DNA of 64,000 nt from Dacryopinax spathularia (lineage: Eukaryota > Basidiomycota > Dacrymycetes > Dacrymycetales > Dacrymycetaceae), in contig JBBPFI010000009.1 in NCBI GenBank assembly GCA_037974965.1, forward strand, positions 496,001 to 560,000, read 5' to 3'. The notes under the pieces are model-generated. The model made no database searches and was not told where the DNA came from. It saw nothing but the letters and a program-made list of their open reading frames with translations. Shown piece after piece: positions 22,064 to 35,553 of the stretch (the first letter of the stretch is position 1; each line of letters opens with the position of its first letter). The translations under genes and the position numbers were made by a program.

Positions 22064-25000
22064 TTACTGGGAAGGTTTTTGCTTCTTCGCTGCTATCAGA
22101 CGGTCCAGAAGTGCCAATAGTTCTTTCTGCTTGGCGAGAGGCTTATCCATACTGAGAAACTACATTATCAGTTATGGTCGGAGAAACGAAATTGGCACGC
22201 ACATTTTCTTGACCGTCTCCATGTCCAACGGCTCATCGGGGTCCGCCCCGCCGAGCTCTTCGAGCATGGCCAGACGATCTTGGAATACTTGCCTGAATTG
22301 AAAGCTGTGTTCAGTATGCAAGGATCGGCGAAGGACACGACTTACGCCGGCAACTTGGGTTCTCGCCGTGGAATCCAGGAAGCGTCAGCAACCGCAGACG
22401 CCTTGCTTCGCTTTGCCTGTGTGGCCAGCACTCAGCATACACGGCCATCCACGGAGATCGCCGTGCAACGCACCTTCTTCTCCGCCTTCAGCCGCTCGGC
22501 CTCGATCGTGCTTTTCGACAAAACCTCCTCGTTCACATGGGCATGGAATTTTTTGGTGTCAAGCAACGCGGCGAGTTCGTCATGCTTGGATGACGTCTTT
22601 CGCTTGGGCTTGGATACACTTGCGGACGACTGCGAGGTATCTTGCGACGGCTGTGTGGCCGGGTCTAAGGGTCCTTAGTAATGCGCTTGAAAATAGGACG
22701 GACTCGGTCCGCTTACCTTCTTCCAGGAGGAACTTCAATGCATTTTCATTGGCCCTCTACGTGCTCATGAGTAATGAGGGCCGGGAGTCTCGGAGTGGAT
22801 ACGAACCTCGTTCTCCTCTATGTCTAGATCTTCTGGATTCCCGTCGGTCTGAACATTTTCGAGCATCCAGCAAAAATCTTCAGTCAAGCGTTTTTCTATG
22901 GTAGACTTGACGACGAGACCAGCCTCGTGGAACGAACTAGAATAAGGGCCGATCAGTTTTCACCACCACACGCAGACTTACAGATAGGTCGCGCACAAAA
23001 TATTCCGAATGCCAAAGAGTTCGCCTTGCTTTACTCGATACCCCTGCACGCCGGCCCAGTATCTGCGCTGATCGCTACCCTCGTAGGCTATACGCATTTG
23101 CGCCTGCTTGTACAACTGCCGAGCGTAAACCAATTCTTCGAGACTACCGGCTCCGAGGAGGCGAAAGACCGTCACGTCACGGTTTTGGCCAATGCGGTAG
23201 GCTCGATCCATAGCCTGAAGATCATGTGCAGGGTCTTGGACGACATGAGCACAGTGCGAGGAGCTAGGTGGTCGAAACACTCACTCCAGTTGGGATCAAA
23301 GATCACCACCTTGTTAGCCGCCTTGCCAGAATTGTGAGCTAAAGGGACATTCCCAGATGCGCGGACACCTACCGTCAAGTTAAGTCCGGTCCCGCCCGCA
23401 AGGGTTGATATGAGGAAGATGAAGGCATTAGGGTCATTGTTGAAGCTGTCAACTTCCTCCATACCTAGGCCATAAATCAGCATTAGCATTGGTCTAACGG
23501 TGGCACCAAACACTTACGTCTGTCTGCTGGGAGCTTCCCGTCGAGTCTGCAGAACTCATACGCTGTCTCTCGGTCAGCCCCAGCAGCGCTGATGCGCAAA
23601 GACTCTTACCAGACTGTTCGACGAACATCTGGATGATGTCTAGCAGCTTCACGCTCTTGCTAAAGATGAGCACCTTATTGTCACCCTCTTCCTTCCATTT
23701 CTTCAGAAACGTGCTAAGCACCTCCCACTTGCCGCACAGTGTAGGCTCGTACTGCACCGCCAGATAACTCCACTGCTCGCGCTCGTGACTGAAGTGCTCG
23801 GTGAGGTAGTCGACGTAGGCACGGTTGCGCACTCGCTGGTCGGGAGTATCGTGGTCTGTTGGATACAGTAGGGCAACGTGGTTGGAGAGCTTCGTGAAGA
23901 GCTGCATGTACTTGAAGACTCCGTGGTGCCACGGTTCTCCTGTGGAAAGAAACCTGTGATGGCAGTCACCGCGCCTGAACTGGTCTCAGTATGGACAGTT
24001 CTGAAGTGCGAGAGGGCGTACTTTTTCTTTGATCCACATTCGCAGGGATCGCCATGACGAACAATAATGTCGACGTCCGGATGCTGCAAGAAAAGCTTGT
24101 ACACGGCTGTCTGCCTTCCGCTGAGGCGGCAGAAAACCACATTATCCGTCTTCTTTGGTAACTTCATATATTGTGTCAGGGAAACAATGCGACATGGCCA
24201 GCAGAAAGCACCTCACCTGGTCCTGAATAATCTCCTTCGTTCTCCGCAAGAACATCGTCGGCAACAGCTTCTCCACCAGAGCCCGCTTAACAGCCTCCAT
24301 CCGCATCCTCTGCGCCACACTCGCATCCCTGCTCTGGCCCAACAACAGCGGCTTAGAAACATAGTGTTCCCAATGCGACAACCTCCCAATCTTCCCCGGG
24401 TTCGCCCAGTCAAGGAGCGTCCATAGCTCTAAGTAGGAGTTCTGGATCGCTGTTCCTGTTAGGCCGAATCGGAGACCGTGGACGAAGCGGTGCATTGCGG
24501 AGGTTGTGGCGCTGTGTGGGTTTTTGAGCTTGTGTGCTTCGTCGACGAAGATGACGCTCCATCGGAGGTCGGCGAGTTGCTCGATCTCGTTTCGCGCGCA
24601 TTCGTACGTGGTGATCACTGCAGTGAGATGAAATGAGGCAAGAAATGAGAGGGTGCTCTTGGGAGACAGAACGTCTGCGTACCGATATCCAGCCTTCCCA
24701 GCACGAAGTCCCTCCTTACATCCTCTCTCTTCTCCTTGCTCATACCGCTCGTATACGTAGCCCACTCAAAGTACCCCCAAGTCTCCAGTTCACGTGCCCA
24801 GTTGTCTACCAATGTGACCGGTGCGACAATAAGGCATGTAGGCCCATGTTCGTCTGCCTGAGGGAGGTCGAATGAGGATTGCCCACGCTGGAGCAGGCGC
24901 TGCTGGAGCTTCGAGATGAGAGTGCGGCGTCTGCCAGCATCTCTAGCGTCTCCTGTGCGGTTCATAATTGCAGCCAGGAAGGAGATCACTTGGATTGTCT

Positions 25001-26176
25001 TTCCTGCGCCGGGCTGTCAACGCCAGTGGATGTAAAGGGGATTGAATATGGCGCACCTAAGCCCATGTCATCGCCCAGTACACCACCTCTGCGGGCTTTC
25101 CAGCACCGATAGAAAAAGCGTACTCCGTCCCTCTGATATTCTCTCAAGAATCGGTTGATGCTTGCGGGAACCATGGTGTTGGTCTCCGGGTCCAGCAGCA
25201 GTGGTCCGGCGCTTGCTTGCGTATGGGTGGGTACGAATGCGGGTCGAAGTTGGGCGGTAGCGGGCAAGGTGTCCGACGACTGGGAGGCGGAGGTGTAAGG
25301 AGCCGTGGAGAGAACAGCGGGGATGGAGGAGATGGAGAGTTCTGGGTCTGTATCGCTTTCGTCTACTTTCCGGTGAGCGGAGTAGCAGCATATATGCACC
25401 AGATGTACGCACCTTCTGGCGGACCCCGGCTACTGATTCGTACCAGACGAGGAGTGCCAGTCCCAGTCTGACGCACGACCACCTCAGACGCATCCTCGAT
25501 CTCAGGCTCCGTTTCCGATTCTTCCACCTCCGTCTCGCTCTCGCTCTTCGCCTCCACCTTGATCCTCTTCGCCCTACCTTCCCCGTCATCACCCACTAGC
25601 TCTTCCAGCTTCCGCTTCCTGGTCATGACTTCTTTGGACAAACGGTTCGCAGCATCCTCGGGATCCTCAGCACCTTCTGTAGTAGCGCCGGTGCCTGTGC
25701 CGTCTGTATCGGTGCCATCTTGAGCCTCCTCGGGTGGGATCTGCAGGAGGGCAAGCAGAGACTCCCGAGCAGCGGCTTCGTCTGGTGTTTCTTTCTTTTG
25801 AGGTTTGCGGCCTATGGTTTATTCAGAAACAGGGTCGATCGTACAAGAACTGGCGCACGGGTAGGACGGGAGGGACCCGCGGACGAAGGGCGGCTGCTCG
25901 ATGCCCGCGACGGTTTGCCTCCAGAGTCCAGGACCTTGCGCCGCTTGCTGCGAGTAGACTTTGCCTTCTTTTTGGCTACGGGGAGCAGTGTAGAAGGGGA
26001 GAAGTCCTCATCTGAAGAGGAGAGCTCTGTGCGTGTTCGTCAGCGAGCGCATACAGCTCGAACGTCTGACCAACCTAGAGGCGCTGCGGTCGAGAACGCT
26101 AGATATATGCGCGTTAGCCAATATGCATTGGCAGGATCTAATGTGACATACGTCGACCCTTTCCCTTGTCCTGCAT
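22064..26176 (-). CDS. ERCC6L2-like Snf2-family DNA-dependent ATPase
   Basis: Nineteen exons from 26176 (MQDKGKGR) to the stop at 22064; phases sum to 1055 aa. Residues 1-250 are low complexity and basic/acidic. The Snf2 core follows: Q-motif region, Walker A GLGKT (K310), motif II DEAH (441-444), motif III LTGTAIQN, and helicase-C motifs LISTLAGGTGLNL and DRAYRIGQ (778-785). Between the lobes it carries the CECGS cysteine block and the GEPW segment typical of fungal ERCC6L2/Rad26-like proteins, which distinguishes it from Rad54 or Rad5. Family role: ATP-driven remodelling in DNA-break and transcription-linked repair. Exons 1 and 2 are only 25 and 24 nt; exon 12 is 37 nt. The acidic/lysine-rich C-terminus ends KQKPSQ. 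It is divergent from the ABC transporter gene. Confidence 0.88.
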
Positions 26177-27025
26177 CTCATTATTTCGTAATGCCTTGCT
26201 GTAACCACGAGAACAAGTATTACAATGACCCCCTACTAGGGACGCCGACCGCGAACAGCGACGAAGGATGTGGCGTGACTGTTCGATTGGACGCGACCCT
26301 ATTAATGACGCGCGCCTTCTTCTCCAGGACCCCTATCCAGATTCTCCGCGACTCCGAGCTGATGATGCGCTCAGTGGCTTTCATTCTGCGCTTCCTCGCC
26401 GCAGCAAAGCCGTTTGACAGCGCCCATATGGACACCATCCGCCTCCGCCGGACGTCCTTATCCCACCGCATGCTCACAACCAAAGAATAGACGGCCGATT
26501 TCCATGCCGGCGGTGTGATTGGACAGGGATTGTCGCAAATGCGTGTGGGTCATAAGTGGGGAAAAGGGAAAAGATAGACTGCTGATCAATTGATGAAAAA
26601 TAGCAGCACGTGAGGCGGGCGACTCATCGCTGCTCAGCGCTGACCATACGCCGTTCCCCGAATTTGCTTCGTTAGCACCGCGCCATCGGCGACAACGCCA
26701 CAGCTGGCGATATCCCTTCCCACTCTGCACCGTCAACGCCCGTTGCGCCTTCGCTGTCCATACGCTCCTCGACCTGCTGATCTCTTCTGCTCGTGGACAA
26801 CCTAGAAAGAGCAGTAGAGCGGAGTCACACTGACGAGTCATTTCGATCTTGCAACTCAACCAAGGGTCATCATTCGTATTCAGTCCAGTACCCTGAGCGA
26901 ATCCGTCGGCGGGGTCGCATATAGACAGCGATAACAACATCGCTTATTCGCTCTTTTCACTCTCTCAGTTACGACGGCTTGCATTCTCTCGGTGGCTCGG
27001 TGACCAGCACGCAGTGTCAAAAAAC
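26177..27025. promoter_or_regulatory. Divergent promoter between helicase and ABC transporter
   Basis: An 849 bp interval between two outward-pointing start codons. No clear TATA box or coding sequence; short frames only. Confidence 0.45.
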
Positions 27026-30000
27026 ATGCCCTTCGTTCATGTCCTGCCAATAGCGATCGCGCTCGCTTCCGGAGCACTTCTCTCAGCCGTTCTTCTTCTG
27101 TTGTCAAGACCGCGGACTGGACAGATTCGCTTGCCTACGCACGCACCGGCCTTCAATGGACGAGCGCAGGACTCCGATGGTGCAGGGCCGGAGATGAACG
27201 TAGAGGGTTGGGACGAGAAAGAGGATCTGTTCAATGTTGCAAAACCGGAGGACTTGGTTGATGGCTTTCCTGTCGAGGAGGAGCAATTCTGGCAAAGAGT
27301 GCGCTTCTCTCCGGCTATCGCGTTGGGATATTGCTGACCAGTCGCTGCAGACCAAGCTCCGAAAAATCGCCCTTACTGCAGTGCTCGCCCTGCTCGTAGC
27401 GTGCGAATCGATCACCCTCGGTTTCCTTGCCGCATCAGCAGCCACACCACAGCTACTGGTCGCATCCGCCCTCCGTCTCGCTTTCGCCGTATACATCCTC
27501 GTCTTCGCAGCATACAGCATCACCGACTCGGAAGTCCACTCGCACTGGGTCGGGCTCATCCATATCTCCGCCCTGACCGCAGGTGCCGTCCTCCTGCTCG
27601 GCATCAGCGCCCTTCTTCCGGCGGACTCGGCACTCGTCGCGCTCTTCGCTGCTGCGCCTGATCTGGGCGTGGCCATCGCGCCCTTGCAGTATGCCGTCTT
27701 TGGGCTGTATGTCGTAGCGATGACGCTGGCGAGCACGATTCCGCGCGGTCCGCCACTGCATTTCCCGCCTGAACGGGTCTACAGCTCCAAGACGCTCAGC
27801 ACGACCGCGCCCACGAACAAGGACAACGTCTGCGGTGTCGTCCAGACGTCCGTAGCCGGTTTCCTCCTGTTTAGCTATACGACCCCCGTTGTCCTACTCG
27901 GCTACACCTCCGAAAGTCTCGAGATCCGCGACTTGCCCATAGTGCCGGCCAACATGCGCGCAACCCACATCTACACGACCATGCGCCGCGCGATGCGGAC
28001 TATCAAGCTGCGTCGGATCCCGCTGTTCAGGAACTGGAAGCCTGCACCGGGGAGCGGATGGGAGCTCATGTATCGTGTTCTGCGGGTCAACGCGCCTGCG
28101 TTCATTGTACAGATCGCGTTGGCCAGCGTGAGCGCTGTGCTGTACTACGCCCCGGCGCTGTTCTTGAGGCGGCTCATCGGATATCTGGAGGTCGATCCAG
28201 GGAGGGAAGACCCGAGGTGGGGCTGGGTATATGCTATCGGATTGTTCTTGAGCAACTCGATCAACTTCCGTAAGCAATTTCTCCATCATCGTACCTGGTA
28301 CCTGGCTGATATGCGTATGTGCAGTGATCACCGGTCAGCTCTGGGGCATCTCGACCACCACCCTGCAGACTCGTCTCCGCGTGCAGCTCAACACCACCCT
28401 CTTCGCGAAGACCCTCATCCGGAAAGACGTCGCGTCCTCCTCCTCTTCATCTGCACCAACATCCGAGGCAGCTACTCCAGCCGCGTCCGATGCAGGCAGC
28501 ACGAAAGGCGGCAAGGACGAGAAAGAGAAGAAAGAGGGAGAAGAGGACGATTTCGCTTCCAAGGCGCAGGTCATGACCCTTATGACTGTCGATGTGGATC
28601 GCGTCTCCGAGTTCTCGTGGCACTTCTTCTCGCTCATCGATGCGCCGGTCGAGATCGTCATTGGCAGTATGTTCCTCTACAGCTTGCTGGGTGTGTCCAG
28701 TCTGCTGGGGCTGGCGGTCTCTATTCGTACGTTTGATTATACTGGAGTCACTGCGCCGTAGCTGACGTTCGTATCCAGTGTTCCTGCCCCTCACGCACAT
28801 GGCGTCTAAAGTCGTCGTCTACGCTCAAGACAACCTTATGAAAGCCCGCGACGAGCGTGTCTCGCTGATGAACGAACTGCTCGGTGCGATCCGCATGGTC
28901 AAGTTCATGGCCTGGGAGCGCGCGTCCGAAAAGCGCGTCCTTGCAATCCGGGCAAAGGAACTCAAGTTCCAGCGGCTGAACTACTTCATCGAGACGGCAT
29001 TCACGTTCATCTGGCTCGCGTCACCGGTGCTCGTCACCCTTGTCTCGTTCTGGCATTTCTCCGTCATCCGTGGTCAGGCCCTTACACCAAGCATCGCTTT
29101 CACCAGCGTGAGCGTCTTCAACGAGCTCCGCTTTGCTCTGTCGTCGCTCCCGGAGACTTTCATCAACATGATGCAGTCGCTCGTGTCCGTCAGGCGGATA
29201 GAGAAGTACCTCAGCAGCGCGGAGATCCAGCCACCCATGACCCTACACACGGAAGGCGACATCTCCCTCAATAGCGCAACGATCACATGGCCGCAGGACC
29301 GTAATATGGGCACATCCGCAACTCCGAGCATCGCCCCAACCCCGCGGGGCAAGTTCGTCCTGCTAGATCTGACGCTCAGCTTCCCCGCGGGAGAGCTCAG
29401 CTTGATCTGCGGCAAGCTTGGCAGCGGGAAGACACTGCTTCTACTTGGGCTCTTGGGCGAGGCGGACCTCCTAGCTGGGCAGATCATCTGCCCTCGCACC
29501 CCTGCAAACACGCTCGCGCTGGCCTCTGAGCTGAAGAGCATCCCTGACGAGGAATGGATCGTCCCTGGAGTCGTGGCTTACGTGCCGCAATCCGCATGGC
29601 TCCAGAATGCCAGTATTAGAGACAACATCCTCTTCAATCTTCCTTACAACGAAGCTCGCTACCTCAAGACGCTGCAAGTGTGCGCACTTGAGGCCGATTT
29701 GGAAATCTTGGAGGATGGAGATATGGCTGAAATAGGGGAGAGGGGTGTCAATCTGTCAGGCGGCCAGAAGGCGAGGAGTGCGTGCCACCCACTTACTTTT
29801 TCTTCACTGTCCTAACATTGGATTAGTATCTCTCGCCCGGGCGGTGTACTCCCGTGCTGCTACACTCTTGTTGGACGATGTCTTGAGGTAGGCGCAAGGT
29901 TGATGTCCACTTGTGCTGTCTGCTGATTTGCTCTACAGCGCGGTCGATGCCCATACCGCACAACATCTTTTCAGTCAATGTCTGAAGGGAGAACTCCTGC

Positions 30001-32470
30001 GTGGCCGCACAATCATCCTCGTGTCTCACCATGTGCAACTCTGTTTGCCGGGCGCCTCTTATGTTGTTTCGCTAGACAACGGCCGTCTCCAGTTCAGTGG
30101 TGCTCCAGACGACTTCCGCGCCTCTGGCATAAGCGAAGGTTTGGAGAAGGCCAGCGCGGCAGAGCTGAAGAAGCAAGAAGAAGAAGCCAAGCAGGAGACG
30201 ATCGAAGACGTCGCTGACCAAGTAGTGAAGGAGGAGAAAGAGGGCGACAACGGAGCCTCCGGGTCGAACACTTCCACAGCCGTACCTAGTTCACCCGCAA
30301 GTGACGTCAAGAAGGTTGTCAAGAAGGCCCCTCGCAAGCTTGTAGAGGAGGAAAGACGAGCTGTGGGCCGGATCGGCAAGAAAATCTGGTTGCTGTACCT
30401 TCATGCCTGCGGAAACTGGATGTACTGGACGCTCTTCGTTATTGCATTGCTGGCTGGTTCGGTAATGCCGGTGGCCGAAAATGCCTGGCTCAGGTATTGG
30501 TCTGCCACAGGCATGAATCAGGACGGAACGCGCTCGCCGCTGTTCTACGTTGGTGTCTATGCGGCTGTAAGTCACGTTCATATTACATATCTATCTTTAT
30601 TGACTGCGAGTTTAGTTGAGTGTTGCCACTCTGCTTGTTACGAGTGCGCGCCTGCTGGTGCTATGTGAGTGAATTTCCAGCTTGATTGTCGCGACACAAC
30701 CTAAATTACTCCTCCAGACGAGGGCTCCATCCACGCTTCGACCGTACTGTACAAGCGTCTCCTGGAGGCTGTACTCTTCGCCAAAGTCCGTTTCCACGAC
30801 ACAGTCAGTCGCGGTCGACTCCTCAACCGCTTTGGCAAGGATTTCGAAGGGTTGGACTCATCACTGGCTGACAACTTCGGCCGAACCCTGTTCTACGCGC
30901 TGAATGTCATCACCACGTTCATCACCGTGTCCTACGTCGGAGGCGTTGGATTCATGGTTGCTGCTTGCTTCTTGGGCTTCCTGTACTACCAGGTTGCCAA
31001 GCTTTATGGCCAGACTGCCCGTGACATGCGCCGGTTGGGTACGTGATGTCAGGCCTCGCAAATGAGTGCTCGCTAATTCGCGATAGATTCCGTCACTAAA
31101 TCTCCGTTGTATACCATCTATGGCGACGCCATTTCTGGTGTTGGTGTTCTTCGAGCCTTCGGAGCATCCACCAAAATCCTGCGGGAAATGCTTCAGATGG
31201 TCGACACTAATACGAACCCGTATTACTGGATGTGGTCGGTCAATCGGTGGCTCTCCGCTCGCTTCAACTTGCTTTCAGCAGCAGTCGTCGGCGTTACTGC
31301 TTTGGTCATCATTCTCAACCCTAACATCGATGCATCCTTTGCTGGTTTCGCCCTTGCATTCGCATCGAACGTCATGAACGATCTTCTGTTCATGGTCCGT
31401 CGCTTTGTAGGTCTGGAGCAGAGTATGGTCGCTTTGGAGCGCATCAACGAGTTCTCCGAAGTTGAGCAAGAGCCACCCGAGTTTATAGAGCCTCGCCCGC
31501 CTGCATCCTGGCCGGAGAGGGGCAATATCGAGGTGGAGAATCTGGTCATCCGCTATGCTCCAGATCTGCCGAACGTCCTTCACGGCCTTACGTTCTCTGT
31601 TCTGCCGAGGCAGAAGATTGGAGTGCTCGGCCGGACGGGTTGCGGGAAAAGTACCCTCGCGCTATCCTTCTTCCGATTTGTCGAGCCATACGAGGGCAGG
31701 ATTGTCATCGATGGTATCGATATTACGAAGATTGGCTTGACCGACCTTCGATCCAGAATTACGATCATTCCTCAAGACCCTACCATTTTCTCTGGAACTT
31801 TGAGGACAACCCTGGATGTCTTCAACGAGTACGAGGATCACGAGATCTTTGAGGCACTCCGCCGGGTGCACTTGCTCCCGCCCATAGATGAGGAGCCGTC
31901 AACCTCTCAGGCGGCCGAAGAGAACGCCGACGAGGACGGGGGCGTGAACATCAACGTTTTCAAGAACCTTGATTCGCCCGTTTCGGAAGGAGGCGAGAAC
32001 TTCTCTGCCGGAGAGAAGCAGCTTATCTGGTACGTCGTGACCTCTTGGTAGAGCAACGTAGAGCTCATCTCCTTGTAGCATGGCCCGTGCCATCCTCCGA
32101 CGAAGCAAGGTGCTGCTCATGGATGAAGCGACGGCGAGCGTCGACTATCAAACGTACGCCCATCCTACCTTCTTACACATATATGCTGATCAGCGGCTGC
32201 AGCGATGAGCTCATCTCGAAGACTATACGGCATGAATTTGCTGATAGCACGATTCTAACCATTGCACATCGTCTCCGGACGGTGATTGATTACGACAAGG
32301 TCTTGGTTTTGGATCAGGGCCGGATTGCAGAGTACGAAGAACCGGCGAAACTGCTCGCCGATTCATCCTCGATGTTCTACGCCTTGTGCAAGAGCACGGG
32401 GAAGACCGAGTTTGAGGTCCTCAAGAAGATGGCGGAAGAAGCTGCTGCTGCACGCGCAGCTGCATCGTAG
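27026..32470 (+). CDS. ABCC (MRP) family ABC transporter, YBT1/VMR1-like
   Basis: Eleven exons give 1645 aa. Order: N-terminal hydrophobic segments, TMD1, NBD1, linker, TMD2, NBD2. NBD1 has Walker A GKLGSGKT (about 743-750), signature LSGGQKARISLARA and Walker B LLLDD, where Asp replaces the catalytic Glu, as is usual in ABCC. NBD2 has Walker A GRTGCGKS (about 1399-1406), signature FSAGEKQL and Walker B LLMDEA with the Glu kept. TMD1 carries a Ser/Ala then Lys/Glu-rich insertion, as in fungal Ybt1/Vmr1 vacuolar pumps; a charged linker follows NBD1. Likely exports or sequesters conjugated organic anions at the vacuole or plasma membrane; the substrate cannot be read from sequence. All exon phases agree. 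Confidence 0.93.
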
Positions 32471-33413
32471 AGATTCATGTATGTAGGGTTTCAAGTGGAC
32501 GGCTCTTGGACGTCTCGCTTGGATATACCGCCTTGGTAGAATGTAGCTAGTCGTCTTAGAAGCTTTTGCCTGCCGCCGCGTCGTTCCTGGATCACATGGT
32601 AGTAAGTTCGAATGATGGACTTCCAACGGATGTCGACAGCTCCCTCTAGCATCGCGAGGAAGTCCGAAGATGAGAAGCGCGTGGGAATGATTTTCTCAGG
32701 GATCCGGTCTCGGGCCGAAGTCGGCTAACTAAGGAAGCTTGAATCCCAAGGGCAAAGTCGTGCTGATCACCACGACGTGATCTTTTGCTGTACTGGACGA
32801 AATTAGAAACCCGATTGCTCGAAGCGTATAGTTATCGACAGTAACTTTGCTATTTGCTGGCGGCGAGATGGTCCGGATATCGGTTTGGCAGATTAACTTG
32901 TGCTGATATATAGTTAGCCCTTCCACACGTCTCCTGGCTTAAGTCCGGCTTACTCAGCTCACCGTAAGCCACCGCCGCCACCGCCCCCGATCGAATTACG
33001 CAAGCAAGCGGATGTTGAGACGTTTGTTTTACGAATTGCTGTCCCATGTGGAAAGGCGTGGGGTAGTGACCCCTGTTTCCGTCGTTCTTTCGAGGCCAGG
33101 TACCATTTTATGCTTTCAAATCTACGCCGACACAGCCGGTCATCGGGCAGAAGCGAGGTCGGACAGTTTCTCGGGTATATTCTTGCGACATCGACCGAGC
33201 GGGGCTTCCTATGTTACAAGGCCGACCGACCCATCTGAGATAACTGCCTCGTTGACTCTGACCCGTCGCCCGAACCTTCGATAAACTCTTGGCCGAAGCT
33301 GACTACCTTGTCTAACAACGCAATCGGCGGTGTCCCTAGTCCTGCTTTCCTCTTGACTCCGGGTATATAAAGCCTCACAAGTCTTAGGACGCCAATTGTC
33401 CCGATCGCCGCAC
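32471..33413. other. Intergenic with P450 promoter
   Basis: About 0.94 kb: 3' region of the ABC gene, then the P450 promoter ending in a good TATA box. No gene or RNA recognised. Confidence 0.5.
33364..33372 (+). promoter_or_regulatory. TATA box of the P450 gene
   Basis: TATATAAAG, about 45 bp upstream of the P450 start codon. Confidence 0.6.
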
Positions 33414-35346
33414 ATGTCGAGCTTCATGATAGCCTCGCTTTCGATCTTGCCTGCCTATACTTGGGCGGCAGTCACTCTACTTGCTGTTGTTGCTCTTTAC
33501 CGGGTCTTCTTCTCCAAACGGTACCGCTATCCACCAGGGCCTCCAGGAAAGTGGTTGGTTGGTAACCTGCATGATGTTCCTAAAGAGCAACGCTGGAGAA
33601 CATACGCGAACTGGAAGAGCGTTTATGGTAAGCCTACCGCACGCTGAAGTGGGCCGGAGAATTGATCCAGTGCAGGTCCAATTATACACCTTAACCTGAT
33701 GGGTTCTCACCTTGTGGTATTGAATGATGCCAAGACAGTTAGCGACCTCCTGGAGAAGCGGGCAAACATTTACTCTGATAGACCTGCGACAATGATGAAT
33801 GGCGAGCTCGTTCACCGCAAGAGAACGCCATTCTTCATCCCCTTGGCCGATCCTCGTTTTGCTATCTATCGCCGAATATTGCATGAAACGCTGGGTCCGA
33901 GACCAATGAGGAATCTTTGGCCCATCGAGGAGCAAGAGGTCAAAGGATTCCTGAAGAATCTCCTCGTGGAGCCAGAAGGCTTCGATGCTCATATTCGGAG
34001 GTATGGAGTCACTACTGCCTTCTTTCCAAGAACGGCTTGACGACCAGGTTGATACAGCAATGCCGCTTCGGTCATCATGAAGGTCGCCTACGGGTATGAT
34101 ATCAAGCCAAAGGACGACCCCTTCGTAGAAGCCGTCGAGGAGGCGTTCGTCATCAGCGCCCTTATCGTCACACCTGGCCGTTGGCTAGTCGATTCCATTC
34201 CTATATGTGCGCAGGTTCCGTTGGTTACGTCCAGCGCGGTTGCTGACTCCGATGCGGCGCAGTGCGCTTCCTGCCTGAATGGCTACCTGGAGCCGGCTTC
34301 AAGAAGGCTGCACGTTACTATCGCGAGCGAATGCACCGTGCATACCAAGGACCCGTGGACTGGGTTAAGGCTCAGATGGTACGTCAGAATCCTGCAAAAG
34401 GAGAGCTTGTAACTGAGAGCTTCCTTCTAGGCTGCTGGAGGCGCAAAGTCATCCTTTGTCTCGCGGCAGCTCTCAGCACCCAGCGATGACCCAGAGCACG
34501 AAGACATCGTCCTTAACGCTGCAGGAGCGATGTTCATTGGCGCTGCTGATACTGTGCGTTTTGCCCTCATCTTCCCGAGCTGAAACTCACAAGCTGAACT
34601 TAGACGGTCTCCGCTATGGTCACATTCTTCTACATTATGATGACGCAGCCAGAAATTCAAAGGCGCGCTCAAGCCGAGATCGAACAGGCTATCGGACACG
34701 ATCGTCTTCCGAAGATGGATGATCGACCGTCTTTGCCGTACATCAATAGCGTCCTCAAGGAGATCTTGCGCTGGTGTCCACCGGGACCACTTGCCATTGC
34801 CCACACCGTCACTCGGGACGATGTCTATGAAGGCTACGACATACCCGCCGGTACTATCATCCAGGGCAATATCTGGTACTTTTCCCCAACACCATCTGCC
34901 GCAGCAATGGCGTTGACTCGTCGAAAATAGGGCATTGATGCATGATGAGACCACGTATCCAGACCCGGCCATATTCGACCCAGACCGATTCACGGGTATC
35001 AATGGTCGGGAAGTGCAGCCAGACCCGAACAAATGGGTGTGGGGATTCGGCCGGCGAGTTTGTCCCGGTAAGCGCTATCATTCTGGCGGCCTTGCCTTTG
35101 AGTGCGAAGCTGATCTTCCTCCTAGGTCAATATCTGGCCGACTCGATGCTGTTCCTTTCCATTGCATCGACGCTCGCGGTATTCGATATCAGCTACCCAG
35201 TTGACCCACAAGGGAAGATCATCGAGCCCGTGCTGGATTTCACAACAGCCGTAACCAGTCGGATCAAGCCTTTCAAGTGCCGCATCACCCCTAGGCCAGG
35301 CCGGGAAGGGCTGCTTTCGCAAATCACAGAGGACGCTGAGATCTAG
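33414..35346 (+). CDS. Microsomal cytochrome P450
   Basis: Eight exons: 33414-33627, 33676-34000, 34058-34206, 34263-34378, 34431-34553, 34604-34875, 34931-35067 and 35126-35346, giving 518 aa. An N-terminal membrane anchor (about 10-33) is followed by the proline hinge PPGPPGKW. The I-helix oxygen motif is GAADTT (305-310), the K-helix ExxR is E362-R365, and the haem loop FGRRVCPG has the ligand C444. Family role: NADPH-P450-reductase-dependent monooxygenase at the endoplasmic reticulum. It belongs among the multi-family basidiomycete P450s of the O-methylsterigmatocystin oxidoreductase-like (CYP64-like) type; the substrate is unknown. No partner biosynthetic gene is adjacent. Every intron interrupts a recognisable family block, and all phases agree. 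Confidence 0.93.
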
Positions 35347-35553
35347 GGTGATCTAACTCTACGGTGGAAGCATATGAGAGCCATTATTCCGAATAAGCAT
35401 GGGGAGACCATATGTACTGCCAGAGTGTGTTTCGAATAGTCTTGAATAGAATATCGCAGAAAAGCGAAAAAGGCGCTCGTTGACGTAACCGAGGGTCCAA
35501 GGGTACTATGGTACATGTACGTTGAGTTGCCCTCGACCATTGCCCGGCCGGTC

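Noticed and set aside
24037-24161. Zinc-binding domain in the helicase from the CECGS block
   Set aside because: Only two cysteines remain near the splice site, and the further pair seen in some fungal relatives is absent, so a zinc site is not claimed.
22064-26176. Several separate small genes on the minus strand
   Set aside because: The fragments join through GT..AG introns into a single 1055-aa Snf2 protein with all helicase motifs in order and consistent phases.
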